The notes below the pieces were generated by a model. That model saw only the letters and a list, made by a program, of their open reading frames with translations. It was not told where the DNA came from and did not search any database. Both the position numbers and the translations under genes were made by a program. DNA of 64,000 bases from Telmatactis stephensoni (lineage: Eukaryota > Cnidaria > Anthozoa > Actiniaria > Isophelliidae): contig JALIZF010001824.1 in the NCBI GenBank assembly GCA_029948255.1, forward strand, positions 620,001 through 684,000, given 5' to 3'. Positions 46,301-58,438 of this stretch are shown here, one piece after another; position 1 is the stretch's first letter, and the number at the start of each line of letters is the position of its first letter.

Positions 46301-47152
46301 CAGATATATTTTTTTCAAAATTTTTATTGGAAATAAATTTTGTTTTGCTTTTTCCCCAGCCCCCCCATCACTTTTCTAATGGTCCGTCCCTAAGAACATT
46401 TACGATCAATATTGAAATCTTTCCATTGTGATTATGTTACAGACTAACTCATTTCTTGTTCAGGGTGCTTCCTCGAAAGATTTACAAAGACGAGCTTGAA
46501 CCAGACTGGCCTTCACCCGATAAATTGTGGGACTGGGACATATGGATACGGGCCGCTAAGCTTAAAGGTCGAGAATGCATCATCCCTGATGTATCGAGAA
46601 CCTTTCATTTTGGTTCCAAGGGAATCCACATGAACTACTTCTTCCATGATCTCTACTTTGAAGGACACGCTTTTAATAAAGAACCGCATGTGAAGATTAA
46701 CGCAGATCTCATGTACAAAGAGAACTACGAAAAGGAAATAGAAAGACTTATAAGGTAAAGTACTAGCAGTCTGTGTGCTCTGATAGGCCTTATCGATTTT
46801 GCTGCAGTCATAAAGCATATCACCTTAGGTACATGTTGTAAAGCATGAAGTGGGAACCAATTCGACTCATGTGAGCAGAGCGGGCGGGCAAAAAGGGTTC
46901 CGGTGCCTGCACTAATAATCTTGTTTTGTTAGATCTGCCAGTGTACTCAATCACACGATGACACCCTGTTCACATCCCAAGACCTTCATACCCGAAACGC
47001 GCGGGAAAACCTACGTATACTACATCGAGATGAACAACAATAACAAATACTGGATCAACACAGCCCACTGCTTCAAGATTTGGGATAGAGACGTCCGTGG
47101 TTCACACTATGGTTTGTTTCGTTTGTGGTCTCGTGAAATCATTTGTTGGTGA
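40330..47152 (+). CDS. POMGNT1-like glycosyltransferase, copy A (frameshifted C-terminus)
   Basis: Exons: 40330-40594, 41414-41481, 42419-42598, 43407-43722, 43969-44237, 45143-45316, 46092-46159, 46464-46754, 46933-47152; 616 residues as read. POMGNT1 transfers GlcNAc in beta-1,2 linkage to O-mannose in the Golgi. Visible: short cytosolic tail, type II anchor (about 37-56), stem domain ([35 protein letters not shown]), then the GT13 catalytic domain with [18 protein letters not shown] (metal-binding acidic motif), [17 protein letters not shown] and [14 protein letters not shown]. In the last exon one G present in copy B is missing near 47131-47136 (CGTGAAATC against CGTGGAAATC). This shifts the frame and stops at 47150-47152, losing about 36 conserved residues. 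The acceptor side of the sugar pocket also differs (EPVGISIARISQ against [12 protein letters not shown]). Possibly an early pseudogene; a sequencing error cannot be excluded. Confidence 0.82.
40606..40805. repeat. Poly-A / AT-rich tract with SINE-like tail
   Basis: Long A runs directly after exon 1 of copy A, then TTTAT-rich sequence ending ATGGCGCTATATAAATATTA and (ATT)n. It looks like the tail of a retroposed element. The open frames over the A run are not real. Confidence 0.6.
40963..41180. mobile_element. Foldback element A, copy 2 (most intact)
   Basis: GGGGGTGTTTACATGGCACC at the left and TGCCATGTAAACACCCCC at the right. The internal arms (GCAGGCGAATCATCCTACC, CTGTTTACATGGAAATTTG) are also mirrored. 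It lies in intron 1 of POMGNT1 copy A. Confidence 0.9.
41534..41597. mobile_element. Element A, truncated copy
   Basis: Only the left end (GGGGGTGTTTACATGGCACT followed by two AGGATCATCC motifs) is present, running into TACCTACTATACACAG. Confidence 0.7.
42061..42291. mobile_element. MITE-like element with ~38-bp TIRs
   Basis: AGCTTAAGCAGGAGACGTTT ... CGGACG at the left and CGTCCG ... AAACGTCTCCTGCTTAAGCT at the right. It lies in intron 2 of copy A. Confidence 0.85.
44258..44400. mobile_element. MITE-like element in copy A intron 5
   Basis: GGGTCCGGTTGTTCGAAA at the left and TTTCGAACAATAGGGTCCC at the right. A similar GGGCCCGGTTGTTCGAAA start is found at 60126. Confidence 0.65.
45572..45985. 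mobile_element. Non-autonomous hAT-like element B, copy 2
   Basis: Same ends and interior as the copy at 10793: CCCGGGGGG start, TATATAAGAGGACGGGGATG, repeated CCCCTAAAAGGTACC, GACGAGCATCCCCGTCC, poly-C end. Flanked by GATATGAA on both sides (45564-45571 and 45986-45993; GGGATATGAA if the shared Gs are counted). In intron 6 of copy A. Confidence 0.88.
46185..46392. mobile_element. Possible foldback around poly-G
   Basis: GGGACGGACCATTAGAAAAG at 46166-46185 pairs with CTTTTCTAATGGTCCGTCCC at 46371-46390, just outside a poly-G run. The enclosed sequence is T-rich. Confidence 0.7.
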
Positions 47153-47248
47153 TTGGCTGTCCTGATTCTCCTTACTGCAAGTATATGCCTAGTCACGTGG
47201 TACCTGCTGCTGTTAGAAAAGTTAAGAAGAATGTAGTGATAAAGAAAG

Positions 47249-47254
47249 AATAAA
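47249..47254 (+). terminator. Poly(A) signal of copy A
   Basis: AATAAA about 100 bases beyond the premature stop. Confidence 0.45.
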
Positions 47255-47580
47255 GTTTATTTATTTCAATGTTTGAAAGTTATCTAATCTATTTTCTCTG
47301 CATCTCCGATAAATAAATACAAACCATTCACCAACCAGGCGGAACGATTTGGAGAACAAAATAAGTAACACATTAATCACTGGTTTATTTCAAAGGAAAT
47401 GACGGCTGTTTTGTAAAGCTATATGGAGGAACGACGTTTGCGTTACCAAAGGTGTTACAAGAGCGCGCGGGGAGTTTAGAGTGACTTAATACTTACTCCG
47501 CCATAAAGTTATCAGACTTGAGTGCATTCAGTAAAAACATGAAACAGTACTGGCAAACTAAATTTTGCAAAATAGTACAA

Positions 47581-48439
47581 AAAAGGTCAATGCAAGTCGC
47601 AAGTCAAATACTGGAAAATCCAACAAAACTGAGCAGAGTGACGGAAGTCAACGTAATCCAGATAAATTTTGCCAATTGTAAGTTTGTCCCAATTCAAAAT
47701 GGCAGAAGATAGCGTGAACTGGTCATTTAAACCTTAGCCTGCCTACAGACTCTCCAGGGGAGGGCAGGGGAAGGGGGAGGTACAAGTGACACAGAATGCT
47801 TTAGCCCCCTAACCCTAACCCTAACCCCCCCAGTTCAGTTGGTGTAAGAGTGGGTCTATCAGTCACTTTGAATATAATTCTATGCACTGATCAGCTGTAA
47901 AAACCATAAAGCAAGAACTAATTAGATCTCAGTAGCTCATGATCACGTGTAGAATGATTACTGCTACTTGATGACAATAGAAACAACATGCAGTTCTGTG
48001 AGAGTTAGCAGGCATGTATACCATATGTCTGGCTCAAAAAGGTCAATGCAAGTCGCAAGTCAAATACTGGAAAATCCAACAAAACTGAGCAGAGTGACGG
48101 AAGTCAACGTAATCCAGATAAATTTTGCCAATTGTAAGTTTGTCCCAATTCAAAATGGCAGAAGATAGCGTGAACTGGTCATTTAAACCTTAGCCTGCCT
48201 ACAGACTCTCCAGGGGAGGGCAGGGGAAGGGGGAGGTACAAGTGACACAGAATGCTTTAGCCCCCTAACCCTAACCCTAACCCCCCCAGTTCAGTTGGTG
48301 TAAGAGTGGGTCTATCAGTCACTTTGAATATAATTCTATGCACTGATCAGCTGTAAAAACCATAAAGCAAGAACTAATTAGATCTCAGTAGCTCATGATC
48401 ACGTGTAGAATGATTACTGCTACTTGATGACAATAGAAA
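47581..48439. repeat. Tandem duplication of ~403 bp, copies apparently identical
   Basis: 47581-47983 and 48037-48439 match at every base I compared, separated by 53 bp. Each unit includes (CCCTAA)n-like telomere-type repeats and the conserved POMGNT1 upstream region. Such identity means either a very recent event or an assembly artefact. Confidence 0.9.
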
Positions 48440-48610
48440 ATATTTGTATTTAAAACTCGCCTGACGACCGTAACCAAGACTTGAAGAATGTTACGTTCTG
48501 CGCTAGAAAAACGTTTAATGCAAACTTGAATAATGAATGGTGTTTAGAGTAGTAACTGCAATAAAACAAACCAAAAACAAATTATCTGAGAAGTCGACGT
48601 CGTTTCTAAA
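48440..48610 (+). promoter_or_regulatory. Conserved 5' flank of POMGNT1 copy B
   Basis: Homologous to the sequences upstream of copies A and C (CGCCTGACGACCGTAACCAA, TTGAAGAATGTT). No TATA box is evident. Confidence 0.45.
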
Positions 48611-51600
48611 ATGGCTTCAATTTCTTCGTCAAACTCATACAAAGTTCGAATTCCAGGATATGAGAATAGTTTTCATTTCAAAATCGAAAAGCCAGGACGA
48701 GCCTATCGTTTGATACGTGGACTGCTCGTGTTAGTAATCTTTTTTACGTTCGTAGGAAATCTAATCTTTATTTTAGAAGCTTCAACGCACTTGTTAAGTG
48801 GTGATTCGCCTAGAGAGGAAAAATCAAGCGGTCAACATCCATTATTGCCTGAAGTTGAAAAAGATGAAGGTTTGTAGTACATGCATTGTATACTGTAAGA
48901 TGTGTTTGTTATTTTAATCTAACACTTAAACTGGAGAACCGATTTTAATTCTAAAGGATGATAGCGATTTTTACTGGCGAGGCAAGCATAATTGTGTAGA
49001 CACAGAGAAGGCCAGTACTAAGGGCCCGTTCACATGAAGGCAAGTTGTCACTGGGTAGTAGGGATAACTTTTTATTGTGTCCCCCAGGGAAAACAAAAGA
49101 TTTATCTCTACTGCCCAGGGACAACTCGCTTCATGTGAACGCCTTATTACAAGCAGCCGTAAAAGCGGACATTTGGCTGAATCCTAAGAATTTAGAAATT
49201 ATGATTTGTCAAATGGCATTCAGATGTTAAAGATTGATATATTGTTTGTCAATATATTTTTGGTTCTTTTTCTCAGGTCTTGTTTTGAACATTGAAGTAT
49301 TTTCCAGCAAGGACAATATTTCCATGACTGCAAATGGGATAAAGGTAAGTCCACTTCACATAAAAATCAATCAACTTATTGAGCAATTATTGTCAACATT
49401 AAAATAACCCGAAATCTACGCATTTTTCGCTCATTAACTGAAGAACATGTATATGCTTGAAAAATTGAGGATTTGGTTGTCAGTTGAATAAAATTTTGGT
49501 CAGTGCACGCTACTGACGAATTACATCTCAAGTGCGCGTTCAAAGTTTTATTTTCTCGAGATTTTATTCGTTATTTAGGAAAAAAATACAATTTCTTTTC
49601 TTTCATTTTTTACATGCATATTGTTAAAAGGTAAAAATGCGTGTTCTGGTTCATTTGGAAAGTTCGTTACTCGTGTTGTGTTTTTTTTTTTCCAAAGAAC
49701 TCGCACTACGGGGCTCGTGCAATGATACTATTGAGGATACACCTTAGAAGCCCTGAAAAAAATACTTCCTCTAACTTGACCACTACTGGTGTGATTAGAG
49801 GAGTTTTCATAATCTAGATGTACATGTATATTCGTATGGTATATTACAACTTTCTGCCTTCAAACTACATTTTACATTTACAACGTATGGAGTCAGTAGT
49901 GCGACAAAATAATATACAGCTGCTGACACTGGCTTCAAGACTATAAATAAGCTTATGACATGTTATGATCTCACTCGCAGAATAATTCATGAAAGAACAT
50001 TTCCTTCCCCGAGAAATATCGCTCATAAAACAGTTCGTAACCTTGATGGATACTTCTACTAACATAAAACACTGGATTTAGCATGATTACTTGCGGGAAT
50101 TACAATATAAGTTGCCTTCCTCAAAACAAAATCCTTGTAAGGTTGTAGTACAAGCCGTGTCGTTGTCGAATAATCATTTACAGACTTTACATGTATTAAC
50201 TAACTAGTACATACGAAGACGAAACCTGCTGAATCATTGAATCATAGTAGTTTATAGTCACGCGAAAAAGTGCATTGTCACGAATCACCTTCACATGTGT
50301 TGCTGGCGTCACAGATCATCCTTGTAGACCTGACTCGTCCCCAGTTGTCTCGCTCGAAAAACGAGTTTTGCGAGTTTTAGGAGACGACTGAGGACGAGTC
50401 AGCTGATAGACTAATGGGTATGTGTTCACCTAGTCTCCCTCGCAGCCACTACCAGTGTCGTCACGCAACGCTTACGAGAAAGCGTTGCGTGACGACACTG
50501 GTAGCAGCTGCGAGGGACACTAGTGTTCACCGTACGTACCTACCAAACACATCGAGATGTCCACTCGTCTATTACATTCAGCCCTAGCCCCATTCGGTAG
50601 TTCCTAGTGTTACAAACAGTATGCTGCTCCCTTCCCTCGCAGCAATAAGACGGCATATGAACTCTCAGTATAAACTACATTATTTTCCTAAACGGAAACA
50701 AAATAAGAACAGCTCAGAACGCTCTTACTCGATAAGTCGCTTCTTGGACTAAATTAAAAGTGCCGTTTATACGAAAACTGGTTTGCATCTTATTTAAGTC
50801 GCGTCTTAGTTGTCTTGGATAAGATGCGTCTTATTTTCGCTCGTATTAATGGCCCTTGTAAGTCTGTGAAAGAAGATATTTGATGCAGCCCTTTCGTTTG
50901 TATTATATACACATTGACGATGTATATTTTTACAGCAATTGCAAGATACTGAGTTGAGGCATCTTTATTTTAAAGGTGAATGACGTCAAGCCTGTCAAAT
51001 TTACTGGTATTCAAGTAGTTGTTCTAAGCCAAGTCAGTGGCGCTAAGATGGCGTCTGCGACGTTCGATACTTTTGACTTTCCTAAAGAAAGTGATCAGTT
51101 GGTGCAGTTTATCGAAGATGTGTCAGTTGGAAGAATAATTTGTTTTGCTGTCATGGTGAGTTTAATGATTCATTTTATGGTAGCGAACAGCTTACATATG
51201 TAAAACAAATAAATACGTACTAGTGAACTAGTTCGGGCTTTGAAGGGTTTTGTTCCCGAGGCATACTGCATAGGGCAAACGGCATCTGAAGTACAACTGT
51301 GTACATCTATTTCGCTAAACTTCACTGAGCAGAAAAGGCCTCAAGCCTGCCTCGAGGTTATACACCAAATATCTTTATTCATTGATCATGTGTTAAAATG
51401 AACAAAGCTGAAATTAAAGCGAGTTAGATTTTGCTCATACTCCATACCCATACTCCTTTTCGTTCTAGTCGCATATTTCATTGTCGTATAGAATGGCGTT
51501 TTGCGTCAAGACACCAAGAGAAAATGCGGGTCTATATTATAACTCTTTCTAAATCCTTTTGGGTTGCCAGAAAATGGTTCATTGTAGTTTGTTCTACTCT

Positions 51601-54600
51601 TCGGTGTTCAGTCCTGTAATGGCGGGTTCCCCGTACGCCATTCGCAACGGCTGTGAGTTGGCTAGGACCGGGCCATTATAACGTGGCCGGGCGAGTCCAT
51701 TTCCTGCTTTTAGGAACCATATGGGACTATTTTGCTGATGAAATTAAGAAACAGCTGCAATTCTGGAAGCTTTTTCTTAGGTAGATTTCTGTTCTAGTGA
51801 CGTATCGTTTTCTCGTCTTTGAAGGACGAAGCTTCCAAGTCACTGAAGACCACAACACGTAATCTCATCAAGCGTTATGGCAGCATGTACATCAATCGTC
51901 TGCAATGGCGGGACATGTGGGCCTTTGTGGTCCAAAAACGAAAATATGGTGGTCGAGTGTTGGCTGAGGGCTACCAAAAATGTGGAAATCCTTACGACTG
52001 GGCAAGCTCTGTGACTATTTCAACGTCTTTTCTTGCGAAGAAAGATTCATCTGATGAATGTGATTGGGAGGACAATGAGCAAAACCGAAGGCGAAGAGAG
52101 TTCTGTAGCAAATATGATGGTTATCCCATTGTTTGTAGATGTAAGTAGTTGTGTATCTCACTAGTGTGTTTAGTGCCGTTTAATGGCGTTGCATGAAAGA
52201 GAAGAAATGGGATGAATGTAAGAAAATAAGGAATATGAAGAGCGAAAAAACTGGAAGAACGATGCTCATATGAAATGAAGACCGTAGAAATTGAGAAAGC
52301 AAAACATAACGTAGGAAACATGAAAAACTACGAATTTATCAAATATAAGTTGTTTCCCCACAGGCTCCAATCCAGTACCATTGGAGTTTGACAACCCGCC
52401 ATTTCCCGATGGAACCAAGTTTGGGCTTCCTGTGGCGGTCATGGGTGGCAATCGCCCTCATTACTTATTCCGAATGCTTTTAACTCTGAAGGAAGTTATT
52501 GGCTTAAATGCTTCCTTAGTAACGATATACGTCGATGGCTTCTTTGACGAACCAGCTATGATTGGGAGACTATTTAATCTGAAGGTGCATCAACACGAAC
52601 CTGTCAGCATAGACAACGCCAGAATTTCACAGGTAAAAAATTTCTCTGTTCTCTTGGGCCGGGTTGTTCAACTTTCGAAAAAGAGGGCCCCGTAAGAGAC
52701 TGTATTGGCAGTCTTGGCAAGACAAATAAGGAAAAACAAAGCCGGAGAAGAAGGAGAAGAGGATCTTGTTCATGGGTATCCTTCAAATTAGTTATATCAG
52801 CTCGAAGTTTGAACAAAATCATGACTTTTTGGATTTGTGAGGGTAGATAAAAAGTTGGCTTGCCCAATTGTCACCACAAGGGCGTTGCCTAGCAACAAGC
52901 AACATATGTTTGGTACATAAAACGCTGTGAACTAATAAAACGTTCACATATCACGTTGCGTGTGATGCAGTGTCATTCTAAAAAAGTAAGCTAGTCATAT
53001 GGTACCAACTGCTGAATCGATTTACATTACCCATTACTTCTTGCTCTTCCCTTAATGGCTTTTTTAATAGCAACACTAGCCTGGAAGGAGACATTTGTTT
53101 GAACGCTTGACCTGGGCTTTCTATATTGTTACATATATATATTCTCTATTTTTTATCGCATTCTATTGTCTACAGTAGTAGTATCTAGTCTAAGGGGGTG
53201 TTTATTACATGGCACTAGGATCATCTTAGCAGGCGATTCATCCTACCTGCTAGCTATACATTTACTGCATTCTGTTTAGTAGGATGATCCTAGTACCCGA
53301 AGTGAAGACACAAATTTCCATGTAAACAGAATGAGTCAAAGTAAAGCAGGTAGGATGATCCTAGTGTCATGTAAACACCCCCTTACTCAGAACGTTTTCC
53401 CCTCCTCCTCCTCCTCCTTCTTCATCTTCATTAATAACCCCCTAGCGTGATGACGTTTTGACCCCCACTCTATACCCGAATCTTTTTGAAAAACCTTTTA
53501 TATTCAAATTTTCAATTTCTTCGAGAATACAAACACGATAGTTTTAATTAGTGAACAAAAGCTACTCGAAAAGGATTCTGGTATATAGAAACGTCTTCAC
53601 GCTCGGGGCTTATAAGTTCGCCATTGCGAAGGCATCCTGAATATTTTATACAGAATTACCTTTTTTAACCACACGATTTATAACCTTTCCAGCATTACAA
53701 GAAGAGTTTGACGACATCGTTCGACGACAATCCAGAAGCGCAATACCTTGTGATTTTAGAAGAAGACTTGGATATATCTGTAGATATCTTGAGCTTCTTT
53801 AAACAACTTCTTCCTGTACTTGAAAAGGACGAGAGTTTGTTTTGCATATCAGCGTGGAACGACCAGGTATTTATGTGCATCAATAAAACTATGCTAAACA
53901 CTCCCTGACTCCATAATTTGTTTTGAATCTGATTCCATGCAGCATGACGAATTTGTGTAATTACCGCTACTTTTGAATAGACCATTTTACAGTTACATCT
54001 TGGTCAACCACAGGCTCGACTGCATGTAATCCATTCTTTTCAGTTTGGTAACAGCTCGTGAAAAGGCAAGAAATGCACACAAATGAACCAGGGAGGTGTA
54101 AATGCACAAAGAACAAACCTGTCGAAATCGAAAGTATTTGCTTTGTTCATTTACTTCTTCCTGTACATTCATTGCCTTTTCACGGGCTGTTACCGAACTC
54201 CAAAGAATATATTACACACAGTCGAGGCTGTGGTTGACCAAGATGTAACTGTAAAATGGTCTATTGATTGACTTTTGCAGTTCCATACACCCATAGAAGT
54301 CAACCAAAAACATTCACCATGAAACCACTTCAGAAGTGAAAATGTACTGTCAAAGATTTCGTCTATTTGCTTTACATTTTGTATGTTCGATTTACAACAA
54401 CCAAATTGCTGGGTTTCAGACAGCTTTTGAATCACAGGCGCCAACGGCTGAATGAGCGTTTGGGTTAGCTGTGGTTAGCCTGTGAACAGGCTCAGGGTCA
54501 TTCCCCCTCCTCCTCCCCAGTCCCCCTCCCTCCCCTCTCCTTCCCTCCCCTCTGCTCCCCTCTCCTTCTCCTCCCCTCCTCCCCAATCCCCCTGAGCCTG

Positions 54601-56625
54601 TTCACAGACTAATTCACAGGCTAACCTGTGGTCGTCATGGTCGAAGTTGCTATTTTAAGGACATAATTTAGGAAATTTTAGCGAGTTTCTCAAAATCGCT
54701 AAATTTTATATCCGCGAAAATTAGTTTGCTTCTGTATTCTTGGTCAATCGTGCTACGGTAACTTGTCTCGCAACGTTGCTGCGAAACGAGTTGAAGAACA
54801 AGTTGAGTGAATCCTGACTTCTGGTTGGATCAATCACGAACATGAAGGAAGCCATTTCGCAGTTTGCTGCGAGACAAGTTGACTTTGGGGTGGTAATACG
54901 CGCAAAATCATGAAATTTTGTTGCAAAACGTTGAGTGACTGTCTACTTTCTGCAACAGACTTTTTCAACTTACAGCAAACTATTTTGCTGCGAGACAAGT
55001 TCGTATTCGGGTGGAAAAACGCGCAACACTACTTTTAAACTCGTCTCGCAGCAATATTGTGAGACAATTTTGTTGCTCGTATTACCGTACCTTAACAAAG
55101 TAGCCGCGAAATCTTCGAAGAAAGAGACCACTAGCTAGCTAATCGATTCACCGTACGAATAGCTCGAATAAACTGATTTGGTACTAGTTTTAGCGCGGAT
55201 ATTATGAAGCTCACTCCCCCTACGTACTTATATTTGGACAAGTGTTTTTTTGTTTTTATTTTGAAGGATTCAATCTTTATTAGCTGATATTACTTTAATT
55301 GGAGTTCTTTATGACTAAACATTTAAAAAATAGCATTTTATTAAAACTGAGAAATTGCTGGTCAGCGGTTTCTGGCGATCTTTACCATTAAATATCTCCG
55401 TTAAATGAATGGATGCCCCGAAATTTTTTCCATAAATCAAAAGTACTATACACAGTCTACAAGATGTAGAGAAATTGAATAATTAAAATTACTCCTTAAG
55501 TTTGTGAAAATATTGCTGTTGCACTATCATTCAAAATATTCATTTAGTAATGACTGCGAGCTGTGACTGGTTTGCAGGCTGTCACTCCGCGCCGCGTACT
55601 TCATCCGTTTCAGTTATGAACTTTGCGTTATAGGGATATAAACATTCTACAAATGACGTCTCGTTAACCTACAGAATACAGACCATGCCTGGTCTAGGAT
55701 GGTAAGAACATTTACAATCAATATTTCAAGATATTTAAATCATTCCACTGTGATTATGTTACAGACTAACTCATTTCTTGTTCAGGGTGCTTCCTCGAAA
55801 GATTTACAAAGAAGAGCTTGAACCAGACTGGCCTTCACCCGATAAATTGTGGGACTGGGACATGTGGTTACGTAGCATTAAGCTTAAAGATCGAGAATGC
55901 ATCATCCCTGATATACCGAGAACCTTTCATTTTGGTTCCAAGGGAGTCAACATGAACCAGGTCTTCCAGGATCTCTACTTTGAAGGACACGCTTTTAATA
56001 AAGAACCGTATGTGAAGATTAATGCAGATCTCATGTACAAGGAAAACTACGAAAAGGAATTAGAAAGACTTATAAGGTAAAGTACTAGCAGTCTGTGTGC
56101 TCTGATAGGCCTTATCAGTTTTGCTGCAGTCACAAAACATGGCACATTAGGGACATGTTGTGCATGGGGACATGGAGTAAGAACCTGTTGTATTGAGGGA
56201 TAATTCCACTCGTGTAAGCAGAGCAGGCGAACTCAGGCGGTCAAAACGAAAGGGTTCCGTCTATAAGGCATCTAGACTAATAATCTTGTTTTGTTAGATC
56301 TGCCAGTGTACTCAATCACGCGATGACACCCTGTTCACATCCCAAGACCTTCATACCCGAAACCCGCGGGAAAACCTACGTATACTACATCGAGATGAAT
56401 AACAATGACAAATACTGGATCAACACAGCCCACTGCTTCAAGATTTGGGATTTGGACGTCCGTGGTTCACATTATGGAATGTTTCGTTTGTGGTCTCGTG
56501 GAAATCATCTGTTGGTGATTGGATGTCCTGATTCTCCTTACTGCAAGTATATGCCTAGTCACGTGGTACCTGCTGCTGTTAGAAAAGTTAAGAAGGAATG
56601 CAGTTTAGGGATAAAGAAAGAATAG
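48611..56625 (+). CDS. POMGNT1-like protein O-mannose beta-1,2-GlcNAc transferase, copy B (complete)
   Basis: Exons: 48611-48869, 49277-49344, 50976-51155, 51825-52140, 52364-52632, 53693-53866, 55634-55701, 55786-56076, 56298-56625; 1953 nt, 650 residues (human POMGNT1 660). Type II Golgi anchor at about 37-56. The stem domain is residues 88-260; in human POMGNT1 it binds GlcNAc-containing O-mannose glycans. It is followed by the conserved linker [20 protein letters not shown] and a GT13-family catalytic domain. The metal-binding acidic motif is LEEDLDI (Glu387-Asp391). Substrate-side blocks include [36 protein letters not shown] and [13 protein letters not shown]. The C-terminus ([13 protein letters not shown]) aligns with human NHFLVVGVPASPY and is intact, unlike copy A. 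This is the only copy that is complete within the window. Confidence 0.93.
49022..49145. mobile_element. MITE-like element in copy B intron 1
   Basis: GCCCGTTCACATGAAGGCAA at the left and CGCTTCATGTGAACGCC at the right, with mirrored inner arms (GTAGTAGGGATAA / TTATCTCTACTGCC). Confidence 0.8.
50330..50520. mobile_element. Two adjacent hairpins in copy B intron 2
   Basis: Hairpin 1 (50332-50403): CTGACTCGTCCCCAGTTGTC / GACGACTGAGGACGAGTCAG. Hairpin 2 (50436-50518): TGTCGTCACGCAACGCTT / AAGCGTTGCGTGACGACA, extended by TCCCTCGCAGC / GCTGCGAGGGA. Both look like small foldback elements. Confidence 0.85.
53191..53394. mobile_element. Foldback element A, copy 3
   Basis: TAAGGGGGTGTTTATTACAT at the left and ATGTAAACACCCCCTTA at the right. 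It retains the uninterrupted site ACTGCATTCTGTTTAGTAGG that element B hit in copy 1. In intron 5 of POMGNT1 copy B. Confidence 0.88.
53977..54269. mobile_element. Foldback element, ~290 bp, in copy B intron 6
   Basis: AATAGACCATTTTACAGTTA at the left with TAACTGTAAAATGGTCTATT at the right. The arms continue inward (CTTGGTCAACCACAG, GTGAAAAGGCAA and complements). Confidence 0.85.
54755..55092. mobile_element. Foldback element with CTCGCAGC/GCTGCGAG motifs
   Basis: Begins TACGGTAACTTGTCTCGCAA and ends TTGTTGCTCGTATTACCGTA. Internal TGCTGCGAGACAAGTT motifs recur. In copy B intron 6. Confidence 0.65.
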
Positions 56626-57130
56626 TTAATTTATTTCAATATTTGAAAATTTTTAAATATATTTTTCTGTACATCTCCTTTGGAGAAATACAAACCACTG
56701 GTTCATTTCAGCAACCAGGCAAAATAATTTGGAGAACAGCAAAACAACTCAGTAAAACGTCCAGTGTCTGGCTATGCAACTCTATGAACTGTTACGATGT
56801 GCTGCATCAGTCCTGAAGTTTGTTTACCGGGCAAGGCAATAACTCAACTTAATTACTTGAGTTTGGAGTGTTATGGCTGTGGGTAATATATATATAGTAA
56901 TATTTATATGCTGAACTGAAAAAATCAGAACAAATTATGGTAAGCTTAACATCAAATTCTCTGGCGTTCTGAAGCATGGAACAAAATTCATAGATCCACA
57001 ATTTGCTTGAGTGAGCATGAAACAGTTGCGCAGTATTCCCACTGGAATGTACAATGTCCGACAAACATCGTATATTTCAACCAAGATTTACCGCATTTAC
57101 TGTTTTTTTCCCAACGTACTCCATCAGATG
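56626..57130. other. Spacer between POMGNT1 copies B and C
   Basis: AT-rich 3' flank of copy B; no gene recognised. Confidence 0.35.
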
Positions 57131-57133
57131 ATT

Positions 57134-58079
57134 TAAGGTGGCTCGAAATAGTTCTTTATTCAGTGACAATGCTTCCGTTTTTCACTTCACGAGCTGAGCA
57201 ACTTACTCTTGACCAAACAAAACAGTTTTACACCAGTTATTGGACTTTGATCAAAGATTTGATTTTTGTCTATTTCTCTTCGATTTGTGTTGCCATAGCG
57301 ACAGTAAACAAAGATTGCTGAAATCAATTTTTCTATGCTATCTCTCGAAATTGAGCAGCTCTAGATAAGGGACTACATGGGCAATAAACTGCACACTAAG
57401 GCAAAGAAATTAAGGCACAATTCAAAAAACTTACCAAGCCGTTTTTGAATAAATTCAGTACAAAAAATTCAAAAAATGAAATTTATTGATTAGCTTATTA
57501 AGTGATAAGCTTACCCTTGTTTAATCACAATGATTTTCCTTTCAGTAGTTGAACTGATGTCAAGCTTTTGTTTTTTATCAGTTTCAGTGTAATTGGTACT
57601 ACCATGGCAACGATACAAAAATAAGACTGAAATTAGTTTTTCTGCAATATCTGTTGATTTCAAAGAATTCAGGCACAAAGTACATACCAAGGTTAAGGAG
57701 ATAACATAGAATTAAATCTCTTTGATTGAAGTAATTTGGAATAAAGGACCGGAAATTGGCAAATTTGCATTATTTGTGTTTTCGCATTTTATTCGAAAAC
57801 GGCTTGGTCAAATTTTTTGCCGGATTCACCCTTAATTTCTTTGCTTTATTATGTAGTTTATTGCCCATATAGTCCCTTGTCTAGAGCGTTAACTGCTCGA
57901 ATTTGAAAGATATTTTAGAAAATTTGATTTCAGCCATCTCTGTTTACCGTCGCTATGGCAACACAAATCGAAGCGAAATAGACAAAAGAATAAACTTTAA
58001 TTTAAGTCCAATAACTAGTGTAAAAACCGTTTTGGTTGGTCAAGAGTAAGTTGCTCAAAACTATATTGAACCACTTTAC
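57134..58079. mobile_element. Large foldback element (~0.95 kb)
   Basis: The left arm (about 57134-57480) and right arm (about 57790-58079) are diverged reverse complements throughout. Matching pairs include TAAGGTGGCTCGAAATAGTT with AACTATATTGAACCACTTTA, TTGTGTTGCCATAGCGAC with GTCGCTATGGCAACACAA, and AGGGACTACATGGGCAATAA with TTGCCCATATAGTCCCTT. No open frame. Confidence 0.8.
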
Positions 58080-58229
58080 GATTTGTCTATCCAAGATGGC
58101 TGGTATAGGTATTGGGCAAGGCAAAACCTGGTTTAGTTAAATTAAACTAGAGTGGGTCTATCAGTCATTTTGAGTATAATTCTATGCACTAAACTAGCAT
58201 CTGTAAAAACTATAAAAAGAAATAATTAG

Positions 58230-58438
58230 TTCTCAGTAGTTAACACGTAGAAGGATTACTGCTACCTTATGAATATTTGTATTTTATAACTCGCCTGACG
58301 ACCGTAACCAATACTTGAAGAATGTTCAGCGCTGGAGATATATTAACTGCAAAACATGGGATGATGACTGATGTTTTGAGCAGTTACTGCAATAAAACAT
58401 AAACTACAAAACAAATGATCTGAGAAGTCTTTTCTAAA
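58230..58438 (+). promoter_or_regulatory. Conserved 5' flank of POMGNT1 copy C
   Basis: Shares CGCCTGACGACCGTAACCAA and TTGAAGAATGTT with copies A and B. Confidence 0.45.
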
